NCBI RefSeq assembly: GCF_014156695.1
Contig: NZ_WMLF01000005.1
Location: 1 to 35,126 of the forward strand
Direction: 5' to 3'
DNA length: 35,126 nt
From: Streptomyces durbertensis
Lineage (GTDB): Bacteria; Actinomycetota; Actinomycetes; Streptomycetales; Streptomycetaceae
Part shown: piece after piece, positions 25,241 through 32,476 of the stretch
Layout: the number at the start of each line of letters is the position of its first letter
How positions within the stretch are numbered: position 1 is the first letter of the stretch
The notes under the pieces: model-generated
What the model was told of the DNA's origin: nothing
What the model saw: the letters and a program-made list of their open reading frames with translations, nothing else
Databases searched by the model: none
Translations under genes and position numbers: made by a program

Positions 25241-26656
25241 GTGACGTCCCGTACTCCGCGAGACACCAGACTGAGCCTCGTCCCCAGGCAGGCCGTGGCC
25301 ACCGCCCGCCGCTCCGCCGAGATCCGGCGGAGCCGCCCGGCGCCGCGCCCACCGGCCACCCTCGCACCCCGGGAGGAACTGGCCCGACAGGCGCGGGCCG
25401 CGCTGGAGGACGCCGTACGCCTCGCCCGCTGGGCCGCCGCGGCCGGTATATCAGCGCCGACCGTCTCCGCCCGGGCCGCCGAGGAGTTGGGGATGCCGGC
25501 CGACCGCGTGCCCGTCCACTGGGACCGGGCCAAGCTCGCCGGACTCGTCGAGCTGCACGCCGGGACCGCGCGGGCCGGCTGGCGGCTGCGCGCCTGGGAC
25601 CGGGACGACGCGGCCGTGCTGCGCGGCTGGGTCGCGCTCTTCGACGCGTGGTCCCTCGCCCACCCGGCGGCCGACGAGGCCGACCCGACACTCATCGGCG
25701 ACACCGTGGTGGCCGTGCCGCAGTTCCTGTCGGTGATGCACCTGTCCTCCGGCCCGATGGCCGAGGAGGCGCTGCGGGAACTCCTCGCCCAGCGCGTCGC
25801 CGAACTCCGCACCGAGCGCGCCTGCCCCGGCGAGCCCGCGGCGGGACCCGACACCGCCACGCCCCCGCCCGGCGCCGCGCTCGCGGTCGACGCGCTGCCG
25901 TCCGCCGGCGAGCTGACGCCGATGCTCGACTGGGCGCTGGACGGCCTCGCGGCGGTCGGCGCGCTGACCCGCTGCCAGACACCGGACGCCACCGGACAGG
26001 CGGCGCTCACCCCGCTCGGCGACTGGGCGGTGTGGCTGCGCCTGGAGCGGATCTGCGTGGCCGCGCTCAGCCCCGCCGGCAACATCGAGCAGTCCGCAGG
26101 CGCCATGCTGCGCGGCTGCGCCCGGCTGAGCCCGGGGCCCGCCCGCGACGAGTACCGCGCCTGGCTCGCGGCCCGGCCCACCGGCCCCGCGGTCGCCGAA
26201 CTGCTCGACGCCGCCCGGGGCGAGGACGCCCTGGTGCGGGCGCTCGCCTTCGAGGCGCTGCGGGTGGTGGGCGCGCCGGCCGAGGGCGCCGTGCGCGACG
26301 CCGCCGAGGGCGACCCCGTGCTGCGGCCCTACGCCCTGCTCTGGCTCGCCGAGCACGAGGGCGCCGACCCCGAGGACCTGGCCGGCGGCGCGCCCGGCGT
26401 GCTGACCAGGGCGGAGGCCACCTGGCTGTGGATCGACACCGCCGCGGCCGTCGCCGACCACGGCGAGGCCCAACTGCTTGTCGAGCACCTGTCCTCGGCG
26501 CCGCAGGAATCGCTGCCCCGGCTGCTGGAGGAGGTCAGAGCGACCGGCCACCCCCGGACCGTGCAGGTGCTCGTGGCGCTGGCGGCGGCCCACCCGGACC
26601 CGGCGCTGGCCCGGGCCGTGCGCCGCGCCGCCTTCCAGGTCCACACCGGCGGCTGA
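25241..26656 (+). CDS. Conserved actinobacterial protein of unknown function
   Basis: A 471-aa soluble protein I do not recognise. It has an Arg-rich N-terminus (to about residue 50), an Ala/Leu/Glu-rich helical body and no membrane segment. The C-terminal half (about 300-460) reads as successive short helical units with repeated ALAFEALRVVG and LLEEVRATGHPRTVQVLVALAAAHPDPALARAVRRAAF-type pairs (each unit shorter than this line suggests), reminiscent of HEAT-like repeats. Coding bias at third positions is strong, which supports a real gene. GTG 25241 is chosen over TTG 25205 because GAGGAA lies about 12 bp upstream. It ends 20 bp before a strong hairpin. Function unknown. Confidence 0.7.
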   Translation: MTSRTPRDTRLSLVPRQAVATARRSAEIRRSRPAPRPPATLAPREELARQARAALEDAVRLARWAAAAGISAPTVSARAAEELGMPADRVPVHWDRAKLAGLVELHAGTARAGWRLRAWDRDDAAVLRGWVALFDAWSLAHPAADEADPTLIGDTVVAVPQFLSVMHLSSGPMAEEALRELLAQRVAELRTERACPGEPAAGPDTATPPPGAALAVDALPSAGELTPMLDWALDGLAAVGALTRCQTPDATGQAALTPLGDWAVWLRLERICVAALSPAGNIEQSAGAMLRGCARLSPGPARDEYRAWLAARPTGPAVAELLDAARGEDALVRALAFEALRVVGAPAEGAVRDAAEGDPVLRPYALLWLAEHEGADPEDLAGGAPGVLTRAEATWLWIDTAAAVADHGEAQLLVEHLSSAPQESLPRLLEEVRATGHPRTVQVLVALAAAHPDPALARAVRRAAFQVHTGG

Positions 26657-26675
26657 GCCCCCGCCCACCGCCCCG

Positions 26676-26717
26676 CCGCGCGGTGCCGGACCGGCCGTCG
26701 GGTCCGGCACCGCGCGG
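26676..26717. terminator. Strong bidirectional terminator, 17-bp perfect stem
   Basis: CCGCGCGGTGCCGGACC (26676-26692) and its exact complement (26701-26717) flank an 8-nt loop. It lies between the convergent stops of the unknown-function gene and the VOC gene. Confidence 0.85.
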
Positions 26718-26753
26718 GCCGCACCGACTCGCGCGCCCGGTTCCCGGCCGGGC

Positions 26754-27176
26754 TCAGCCGCCCTGCTGCACCGCGTACGTGCCGAAGGACCAGACGTTCC
26801 CCTCGGGGTCGCGGGCGATGTAGTCACGCGAGCCGTAGTCCTGGTCGGTCGGCGGCGCGATGATCTCCACGCCGTGCGCCTTGGCCCGGTCGTGGTGGGC
26901 GTCCGCGTCCGGCACGGTGACAAAGACGGCGGTCGTGCCGTCCTCCCGCATGGCCTCGGCGAAGGCGCCCTCGCCTCCCTGGGAGCCGAGCATGACGGTG
27001 CCGTTGCCGTAGGACAGCTCGGCGTGCAGCACCTGGCCGTCCTCGTCCTCGTAGACGGCGTCGGCGGTGAACCCGAACGCCTCGGTCAGGGTGCTGACGG
27101 CGGCCTTCGCGTCGCGGTAGAGCAGTACCGGGCAGACGGTCGGGGCGGGCTGTTCGACGGGTGTGGACTCGGTCAT
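26754..27176 (-). CDS. VOC-fold (glyoxalase/PhnB-like) protein
   Basis: A 140-aa single VOC-domain protein. After a variable N-terminal dozen residues it shows the beta-alpha-beta-beta-beta units: CPVLLYRDAKAAVSTLTEAFGFTADAVY, ELSYGNGTVMLGSQ, AVFVTVPDADAHHDRAKAHGVEI and the closing DYGSRDYIARDPEGNVWSFGTY, the last being the family C-terminal signature. The pattern is closest to PhnB-like members, which have roles from resistance binding to metal-dependent catalysis; no substrate can be assigned. The ATG at 27176 has GAAGGGAAG upstream; an upstream start at 27311 would add 45 residues that look non-coding and overlap the neighbour's promoter. Divergent from the ABC-F gene. Confidence 0.88.
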   Translation of the reverse strand: MTESTPVEQPAPTVCPVLLYRDAKAAVSTLTEAFGFTADAVYEDEDGQVLHAELSYGNGTVMLGSQGGEGAFAEAMREDGTTAVFVTVPDADAHHDRAKAHGVEIIAPPTDQDYGSRDYIARDPEGNVWSFGTYAVQQGG

Positions 27177-27296
27177 GTGATCACTTCCCTTCGTTGCCCA
27201 CAGTCTGCCGCCGGGGTCGGACAACCGGCCCCGGAGACAGGCCGGGGCCCACGCGAGACCCGCCGCCGCCGAGGAAAACCGCTTGCCCCGCGCCGT

Positions 27297-27333
27297 TAGA
27301 CTGGGCCGCATGGCCTACACACTCCTGCACTAG
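27297..27333 (+). promoter_or_regulatory. -10 element and leaderless heptapeptide ORF before the ABC-F gene
   Basis: TAGACT at 27297-27302 fits the Streptomyces -10 consensus TANNNT. Eight bases on, at 27310, an ATG opens the seven-codon ORF MAYTLLH ending with TAG at 27331-27333. Transcription from this -10 would begin at or next to the ATG, so the mRNA would be leaderless. No good -35 is seen. Confidence 0.5.
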
Positions 27334-27339
27334 TCCGAC

Positions 27340-27405
27340 GACGTACCCCACCGCCGCCCCTGCCGGCCGGCGGTGCGCGCCAGTCGCCCCCTTCCCGCGT
27401 ACGTC
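27340..27405 (+). promoter_or_regulatory. Nested hairpin in the ABC-F leader RNA
   Basis: Outer arms GACGTAC (27340-27346) and GTACGTC (27399-27405) enclose an inner stem CACCGCCG (27349-27356) with CGGCGGTG (27368-27375). It begins 7 bp past the heptapeptide stop and ends 17 bp before the GTG, next to the Shine-Dalgarno CAGGAG. A stalled ribosome on the short ORF could change this fold. Confidence 0.45.
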
Positions 27406-27422
27406 ATGTCCAGGAGAACCAC

Positions 27423-29021
27423 GTGATCACCGCCACCGGTGTCGAGCTGCGCGCCGGCGCCCGCGTCCTCATCGAGTCCGCCACCTTCCGGGTCTCCCGG
27501 GGCGACCGCATCGGCCTCGTCGGCCGCAACGGCGCCGGCAAGACGACCCTCACCAAGTGCCTCGCCGGGGAGGGCGTTCCGGCCGCCGGCGCCATCACCC
27601 GCGGCGGCGACGTCGGCTACCTCCCGCAGGACCCGCGCACCGGCGACCTCGAGGTGCTCGCCAGAGACCGCATCCTCTCCGCCCGCGGCCTGGACGTCGT
27701 GCTGCGCAAGATGCGGGAGAACGAGGACCGCATGGCCGGCGGCCAGGGCGCCACCCGCGAGCGCGCGATGCGCAAGTACGAACGGCTGGAGACCGAGTTC
27801 CTGACCAAGGGCGGCTACGCGGCGGAGGCCGAGGCGGCGACCATCGCGGCCAGCCTGGGCCTGCCCGACCGGGTGCTCGGCCAGCCGCTGAACACCCTCT
27901 CCGGCGGCCAGCGCCGACGGGTGGAGCTGGCCCGCATCCTCTTCTCCGACGCCGACTACCTGCTGCTCGACGAGCCGACGAACCACCTCGACGCCGACTC
28001 GATCGTCTGGCTGCGGGACTTCCTCAAGACCTACCGCGGCGGCCTGATCGTCATCTCCCACGACATCGACCTCGTGGAGACGGTGGTCAACAAGGTCTTC
28101 TACCTGGACGCCAACCGCGCCTGCATCGACCAGTACAACATGGGCTGGAAGCAGTACCTGACGCAACGCGAGGCGGACGAGAAGCGCCGCAAGCGGGAGC
28201 GGGCCAACGCCGAGAAGAAGGCGGCGGCGCTGTCCGCGCAGGCGGACAAGATGCGGGCCAAGGCGACCAAGGCGGTGGCCGCGCAGAACATGGCCAAGCG
28301 CGCCGAGCGCCTGCTGTCCGGACTGGAGGAGCAGCGGCAGTCCGACAAGGTCGCCAAGCTGCGCTTCCCCGACCCGGCGCCGTGCGGCAGGACGCCGCTC
28401 ATGGCCGAGGGGCTGTCGAAGTCCTACGGTTCGCTGGAGATCTTCACGGACGTGGACCTGGCCGTCGACCGCGGCTCGCGGGTGGTCATCCTCGGCCTCA
28501 ACGGCGCCGGCAAGACGACGCTGCTGCGGCTGCTGGCCGGCGTCGAGCAGCCGGACACCGGCAAGGTCGTCCCCGGGCACGGCCTCAAACTCGGCTACTA
28601 CGCGCAGGAGCACGAGACGCTCGACCCCGACCGCACGGTCCTGGAGAACATGCGCTCGGCGGCGCCCGACATGGACCTCGTCCACGTGCGCAAGGTGCTG
28701 GGCTCCTTCCTCTTCTCCGGCGACGACGTGGACAAGCCGGCGGGGGTGCTCTCCGGCGGGGAGAAGACCCGGCTGGCGCTGGCCACCCTGGTGGTGTCGT
28801 CGGCGAACGTGCTGCTGCTGGACGAGCCGACGAACAACCTCGACCCGGCCAGCCGCGAGGAGATCCTCGGCGCGCTGCGGACCTTCACCGGAGCGGTCGT
28901 GCTGGTGACGCACGACGAGGGCGCGGTCGACGCGCTCGCCCCGGAGCGGATCATCCTGCTGCCGGACGGTGTGGAGGACCTCTGGGGCCAGGACTACGCG
29001 GATCTGGTCGCCCTCGCCTGA
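27423..29021 (+). CDS. ABC-F subfamily ATP-binding protein
   Basis: A 532-aa soluble protein with two ABC domains and no membrane domain, hence ABC-F: a ribosome-associated translation factor or antibiotic-protection protein. Domain 1 has Walker A GRNGAGKTT (34-42), signature LSGGQ (159-163) and Walker B LLLDEPTNHLD (180-190). The lysine- and alanine-rich helical linker (about 245-310) is the region that reaches the peptidyl-transferase centre in ABC-F proteins. Domain 2 has GLNGAGKTT (358-366), LSGGE (443-447) and LLLDEPTNNLD (464-474). The GTG at 27423 has CAGGAG upstream. Whether it protects against an antibiotic or acts as a housekeeping factor cannot be told; the short leader ORF and hairpin suggest inducible expression. 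Confidence 0.93.
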   Translation: MITATGVELRAGARVLIESATFRVSRGDRIGLVGRNGAGKTTLTKCLAGEGVPAAGAITRGGDVGYLPQDPRTGDLEVLARDRILSARGLDVVLRKMRENEDRMAGGQGATRERAMRKYERLETEFLTKGGYAAEAEAATIAASLGLPDRVLGQPLNTLSGGQRRRVELARILFSDADYLLLDEPTNHLDADSIVWLRDFLKTYRGGLIVISHDIDLVETVVNKVFYLDANRACIDQYNMGWKQYLTQREADEKRRKRERANAEKKAAALSAQADKMRAKATKAVAAQNMAKRAERLLSGLEEQRQSDKVAKLRFPDPAPCGRTPLMAEGLSKSYGSLEIFTDVDLAVDRGSRVVILGLNGAGKTTLLRLLAGVEQPDTGKVVPGHGLKLGYYAQEHETLDPDRTVLENMRSAAPDMDLVHVRKVLGSFLFSGDDVDKPAGVLSGGEKTRLALATLVVSSANVLLLDEPTNNLDPASREEILGALRTFTGAVVLVTHDEGAVDALAPERIILLPDGVEDLWGQDYADLVALA

Positions 29022-29360
29022 GCGACGTCGGGCGATCGGCCGACGGGGAATCCGTCATCTGCGTGAGAATCCGTCGCCCCCGGTGCTTCCACGGGCGGGG
29101 GCGGCGCCCCGGCGGCCCCCGCCGGCGGAACGCGCCACTCCGGTTCTCCGCGCCACCGGCACACCGCTGACCAGCGGCGTCGCCGTCCGCCGAGGGGCGC
29201 GGGCGGCTCCCACCCGGGGCGCGGGGGAGCGCCCACACGCCGAGCACACATATGTGCCGATCGGCAACCTCCTTCCACAGACCTTGTCGAATGGGTGGCC
29301 AGAAGTGCGGGGAGGGGTGATCATGAGAGTCCAGAGCGCACTTCCCATGAGGAGGCACGG
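29022..29360. other. Gene-free region between the ABC-F and HTH genes
   Basis: 339 bp with no convincing gene. It holds GC-rich stretches near 29085-29130 that could fold and end the ABC-F transcript, and a 10-bp palindrome CACATATGTG at 29247-29256, about 105 bp before the HTH gene, which could be an operator. Short open frames here look like shadows. Confidence 0.5.
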
Positions 29361-29579
29361 GTGGCCGAGACTCTGAAGAAGGGCAGCCGGGTGACCGGCG
29401 CCGCGCGCGAGAAGCTCGCGGCTGACCTGAAGAAGAAGTACGACTCCGGTGCGAGCATCCGGGCGTTGGCCGAGGAGACCGGCCGCTCCTACGGATTTGT
29501 GCACCGGATGCTGAGCGAGTCCGGCGTGACGCTGCGAGGCCGCGGCGGAGCGACCCGGGGAAAGAAGGCGTCGGCCTGA
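29361..29579 (+). CDS. 72-aa helix-turn-helix protein
   Basis: A small basic protein. A lysine-rich N-terminus (VAETLKKGSRVTGAAREKLAADLKK in part) leads into a helix-turn-helix at about residues 28-56 (SIRALAEETGRSYGFVHRML), followed by an Arg/Gly-rich tail ending RGKKASA. It resembles the short HTH proteins common in streptomycetes, related in sequence to recombinase or Lsr2-type C-terminal HTHs, and is probably a nucleic-acid-binding protein of unknown target. The GTG at 29361 is chosen for its GAGGAGG 6-10 bp upstream; the frame upstream is not conserved-looking. It is flanked by a palindrome upstream and a hairpin immediately downstream, so it is likely monocistronic. Confidence 0.85.
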   Translation: MAETLKKGSRVTGAAREKLAADLKKKYDSGASIRALAEETGRSYGFVHRMLSESGVTLRGRGGATRGKKASA

Positions 29580-29580
29580 C

Positions 29581-29610
29581 CGGCCCGCGGGCCTCCGGGT
29601 CCGCGGGCCG
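29581..29610 (+). terminator. Terminator after the HTH gene
   Basis: CGGCCCGCGG (29581-29590) and CCGCGGGCCG (29601-29610) form a perfect 10-bp stem around a 10-nt loop starting right after the stop codon. G-rich sequence follows instead of a T tract. Confidence 0.75.
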
Positions 29611-29652
29611 GGGGCGCGGAGGTACCGTGCGTCCTGCCGGGTGGTTACTCTT

Positions 29653-29666
29653 CAGTCACTTGACTG
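29653..29666. promoter_or_regulatory. 14-bp palindrome before the enoyl-CoA hydratase gene
   Basis: CAGTCACTTGACTG is a perfect inverted repeat with a two-base centre, 24-37 bp before the ATG. It is flanked by GGTTAC (29643-29648) and GTAACC (29671-29676), also inverted, giving nested dyad symmetry centred on nearly the same point. It looks like a repressor operator, perhaps TetR-type; the regulator is not in the window. Confidence 0.45.
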
Positions 29667-29690
29667 GCGGGTAACCCCATGGAGGATCCG

Positions 29691-30470
29691 ATGACCCTGC
29701 TCGACCGGGACGGCGTCAGGCTGACCGTCGACGACGCCGTCGCCACTGTCACGCTGGCCAACGCCGCCAAGCGGAACGCCCAGTCGCCCGCCATGTGGCG
29801 GGCCCTGACGGACGCGGGGCGGATGCTGCCGGGCGGCGTCCGGGTTGTTGTGCTGCGCGGCGAGGGCCAGTCCTTCTCCGCGGGCCTCGACCGGCAGGCG
29901 TTCACCCCCGAGGGCTTCGACGGCGAACCCTCCTTCCTCGACATGGCCAAGGGCCCGGCCGAGGAACTGGACAGGCTCATCGCCGAGTACCAGGAGGCGT
30001 TCACCTGGTGGCGACGCAACGACGTCGTCAGCGTGGCCGCAGTCCAGGGACACGCCATCGGCGCCGGCTTCCAGCTGGCGCTCGCCTGCGACCTGCGGGT
30101 CTGCGCCGACGACGCCCTGTTCGCGATGCGCGAGACGAGCCTCGGGCTGGTCCCCGACCTGACGGGCACCCACCCGCTGGTCCACCACGTCGGCTACGGG
30201 CGTGCGCTGGAGATCTGCGCCACCGGCAGGTTCGTCCACGCCGAGGAGGCCGAGCGCATCGGCCTGGCCAACCTGGTGGTACCGCGTGCCGAACTGGACG
30301 CGGCCACCGCCGACCTCGCGGCCGCGCTGCTCGCCGCTCCCCGCGACGCCGTCGTGGAGACCAAGGCGCTGCTGCGCGGTGCCACGGAACGCGACTACGA
30401 GGAGCAGCGCGTCGCCGAGCGCGCGGCCCAGGGCCGCCGCCTGGCGGACCTCGCCGGCCTCGGCGACTGA
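29691..30470 (+). CDS. Enoyl-CoA hydratase/isomerase-family protein
   Basis: A 259-aa crotonase-fold protein acting on an acyl-CoA. Oxyanion-hole segments are visible: GQSFSAGLDRQAF (CoA and oxyanion loop 1) and HAIGAGFQLALACDLRVCADDALFAMRE (loop 2). The position usually holding the second catalytic glutamate reads MRETSLGLVPDLTGTHPL, with an aspartate in VPDLTG, which is common in isomerase and atypical members, so hydratase activity is not assured. ATG 29691 is preferred over 29679 because GGAGGA at 29681-29686 gives ideal spacing. It has its own putative operator and is not obviously linked to neighbouring genes in function. Likely role in beta-oxidation or acyl-chain breakdown. Confidence 0.9.
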   Translation: MTLLDRDGVRLTVDDAVATVTLANAAKRNAQSPAMWRALTDAGRMLPGGVRVVVLRGEGQSFSAGLDRQAFTPEGFDGEPSFLDMAKGPAEELDRLIAEYQEAFTWWRRNDVVSVAAVQGHAIGAGFQLALACDLRVCADDALFAMRETSLGLVPDLTGTHPLVHHVGYGRALEICATGRFVHAEEAERIGLANLVVPRAELDAATADLAAALLAAPRDAVVETKALLRGATERDYEEQRVAERAAQGRRLADLAGLGD

Positions 30471-30530
30471 CCGGCGGACAAAAACCCCCGAACGGCCGTG
30501 ATGGATCGGGCACATCGGGGCACCCGGACC

Positions 30531-30565
30531 TAACGTGGCATGGGGGCGGCGGCGCCGGCCGCCGC
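30531..30565 (+). promoter_or_regulatory. Possible promoter and leader hairpin of the Asp23 operon
   Basis: TAACGT at 30531-30536 fits a TANNNT -10 element about 78 bp before the first Asp23 start, but no matching -35 was found. A 7-bp stem follows in the leader (GCGGCGG at 30546-30552 with CCGCCGC at 30559-30565). Confidence 0.3.
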
Positions 30566-30613
30566 TCCCGGCACCGTCAGACCGGAGCCGAAAGGCCGAA
30601 AGGGGTGCAGGTG

Positions 30614-31090
30614 ATGAGCGAGACCTCCACAGGGACCAGGGAGCCCAACGCCGAGAGCAGGGGCCAGTCCGGCGGCCGCAAGGGAGCGGGCAACTCCGAA
30701 CGCGGCAAGACCACCATCGCCGACAGCGTGGTGGCGAAGATCGCCGGGATGGCCGCACGGGACGTCATCGGCGTCCACGCCATGGGCGGTGGGTTCTCCC
30801 GGACCTTCGGTGCCGTGCGCGACCGGGTGCCCGGCAGCAGCAAGTCCGTCACCCGCGGGGTCAAGGCGGAGGTCGGGGAGACACAGAGCGCCCTCGACCT
30901 CGAGATCGTCGTCGACTACGGCGTGTCGATCGTCGAGGTCGCGAACTCCGTGCGCGGCAACGTGATCTCCTCGGTGGAGCAGATGACCGGCCTTGAGGTC
31001 GTCGAGGTCAACATCGCCGTCAGCGACGTCAAGCTTCCCGACGAGGAGGACGACGAGGACGAAGAGGGCGGGGACCGCCAACTCCAGTGA
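30614..31090 (+). CDS. Asp23/Gls24-family envelope stress protein
   Basis: A 158-aa soluble protein. A disordered Ser/Gly/Arg-rich N-terminus of about 30 residues precedes the Asp23 domain (about 33-140): GKTTIADSVVAKIAGMAARDVIGVHAM, then VTRGVKAEVGETQSALDLEIVVDYGVSIVEVANSVRGNVISSVEQMTGLEVVEVNIAVSDV in pieces, the classic family pattern. An acidic tail (DEEDDEDEEGG) follows. In Staphylococcus, Asp23 forms filaments at the membrane through AmaP. Here it is the first of five genes that include an AmaP-like anchor, so a membrane-tethered envelope-stress complex is likely. ATG 30614 is used; GTG 30611 is equally possible, with AGGGGTGCAGG upstream. Confidence 0.92.
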   Translation: MSETSTGTREPNAESRGQSGGRKGAGNSERGKTTIADSVVAKIAGMAARDVIGVHAMGGGFSRTFGAVRDRVPGSSKSVTRGVKAEVGETQSALDLEIVVDYGVSIVEVANSVRGNVISSVEQMTGLEVVEVNIAVSDVKLPDEEDDEDEEGGDRQLQ

Positions 31091-31093
31091 CCC

Positions 31094-31119
31094 GGCCGGC
31101 CTGGCCGGCGAGGCCGGCC
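31094..31119 (+). promoter_or_regulatory. Hairpin inside the Asp23 operon
   Basis: GGCCGGCCT (31094-31102) pairs perfectly with AGGCCGGCC (31111-31119) just past the first Asp23 stop. It could be a partial terminator or RNA-stability element that leaves the first gene more strongly expressed than the rest. Confidence 0.5.
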
Positions 31120-31192
31120 CCGTCCCGGACCCGATCCACGACACGACTCGACGACCTGACCGCCGGCTGAGCCGGAACGTGAGGAGCGCACG

Positions 31193-31381
31193 ATGAGTAT
31201 GTCCGCCATCGGCCTGATCGCAGGCATGGCGCTGGGCTTCGCCGGGTACTTCGGCGGCTTCGGTGCCTTCCTGCTCGTCGCGGCGCTCGGCGCCGTGGGA
31301 TTTGTCGTCGGTCGCTTCGCCGACGGCGACCTGGAGCCCGGGGACTTCTTCCGGGGCCGCGACAACTCCCGCGGGAGGTAG
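31193..31381 (+). CDS. Small membrane protein of the Asp23 operon (DUF2273-like)
   Basis: A 62-aa protein with two closely spaced hydrophobic segments (about 4-19 and 22-41, with glycine-rich FAGYFGGFGAFLLV and AALGAVGFVVGRF) and a short charged C-terminal tail. It resembles in size, layout and position the small DUF2273 membrane proteins found in Gls24/Asp23 operons of Gram-positive bacteria, though I assign that by context more than by residues. GAGGAG lies about 7 bp before the ATG. It is followed after 3 bp by the second Asp23-like gene. Confidence 0.8.
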   Translation: MSMSAIGLIAGMALGFAGYFGGFGAFLLVAALGAVGFVVGRFADGDLEPGDFFRGRDNSRGR

Positions 31382-31384
31382 TCC

Positions 31385-31768
31385 GTGGCCGTGGACACCG
31401 TCCCGGCCCGGGAACGCGGGGCCCTCACGATCGCCGATCGCGTGGTGGCCAAGATCGCCGCGCAGGCGGCGCACGAGGCCCTTCGCCGCGCCCCGGGCCG
31501 GCCCGGCCCCGCCGCCCACGCGCCGCACGCGGCGGTGGCCGTCCGCGCCATGCCGGGCACCGAAAACACCGGCGGCCGGGTGAGGGTGCGGGTGGCCGTC
31601 GAACTCGACTATCCGTGCGACATCGCCGCGTGGTGCGCCGCCGTGCGCCGCCGGGTCTGCGTGAGACTGGCCGAACTCGCGGGAATGACCAGCTGCGAGG
31701 TCGTGGTGGAGGTGCAGGCACTGCACGCCGTGCGCCTCGCCGAGCAGGAGACGGAGTATCTGCGGTGA
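31385..31768 (+). CDS. Second, divergent Asp23-like protein
   Basis: A 127-aa soluble protein. GALTIADRVVAKIAAQAAHEAL near the N-terminus repeats the opening of the first Asp23 gene of this operon (TIADSVVAKIAGMAARDVI), and VRVRVAVELDYPCDIAAWCAAVRRRVCVRLAELAGMTSCEVVVEVQAL in pieces repeats its second half. The middle is shorter and Pro/Ala-rich. It has three cysteines, unlike its paralogue. Starts at GTG 31385, three bases after the small membrane gene, and overlaps the next gene by GTGA. It probably hetero-oligomerises with the first Asp23 protein; this is inferred. Confidence 0.85.
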   Translation: MAVDTVPARERGALTIADRVVAKIAAQAAHEALRRAPGRPGPAAHAPHAAVAVRAMPGTENTGGRVRVRVAVELDYPCDIAAWCAAVRRRVCVRLAELAGMTSCEVVVEVQALHAVRLAEQETEYLR

Positions 31769-32475
31769 GCGAGGACGCCACGCGACCCGAGGCGGTGCGG
31801 GCCGGCGCCGGGGAGCCCGAGCCGCCGCGCCTGCCCAGGGCCGGCGGTCCGGTCACCAGGCACCCGGCCGACGACACGGGGCGGGAGCAGCCGCCCACCG
31901 CCTCCTACCAGGGCCTCCAGCGGGGCCGTCCGGACAACGGCGGTGGCCGGTTCTGGTCCGTCCGGCGACTGCCGGCCCTGATCGTCGGGCTGTTGCTGCT
32001 CGCCGGCACCGCGCTGCTGCTCTACGACGTCGCGATCGTCCGCGCCGGGCAGACCGGCGGGGCGTGGCGGCGTGAACTCGCCGCCGAACTGGCCACCCGG
32101 CGGCTGGACGACCCGGTGGTGGTGGGCTGCGCCGCCGCGGCCGTGCTGCTGGGCCTGTGGCTGCTGGTGCTCGCCCTCACTCCCGGGCTGCGGAACCTGC
32201 TGACGATGCGCGGTGAGCCGGACCTGCGTGCCGGCCTCGAACGCGGGGCGGCGGCCCTGGTGCTGCGCGACCGCGTGATGGAGGTGCCGGGCGTGCGGAG
32301 CGTACGCGTGTCCGTGCGGCGGCGCCGGGTGCGGGTGCGCGCCGAGTCCCACTTCCGGGACGTCGACACGGTCCGGGCGGAGACCGAGGAGGCGCTGGCG
32401 GACGGCGTCGCCCGGCTCGGCCTGAGGCGCCCGCCACGGCTCGCGGTCCAGGTCAGACGTCCGGCACGACGGTGA
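31765..32475 (+). CDS. DUF6286-type membrane protein of the Asp23 operon
   Basis: A 236-aa membrane protein. A hydrophilic Pro/Arg-rich N-terminus (about 1-70) precedes two hydrophobic helices (about 72-93, LPALIVGLLLLAGTALLLYDVAIV, and 118-140, AAAAVLLGLWLLVLALTPGL). The C-terminal part (about 155-236) reads VMEVPGVRSVRVSVRRRRVRVRAESH and DTVRAETEEALADGVARLGL, the layout of the alkaline-shock-type domain of DUF6286 proteins. The GTG at 31765 overlaps the preceding stop (GTGA). Likely a membrane partner of the Asp23 proteins; biochemical role unknown. Confidence 0.85.
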   Translation: MSEDATRPEAVRAGAGEPEPPRLPRAGGPVTRHPADDTGREQPPTASYQGLQRGRPDNGGGRFWSVRRLPALIVGLLLLAGTALLLYDVAIVRAGQTGGAWRRELAAELATRRLDDPVVVGCAAAAVLLGLWLLVLALTPGLRNLLTMRGEPDLRAGLERGAAALVLRDRVMEVPGVRSVRVSVRRRRVRVRAESHFRDVDTVRAETEEALADGVARLGLRRPPRLAVQVRRPARR

Positions 32476-32476
32476 G

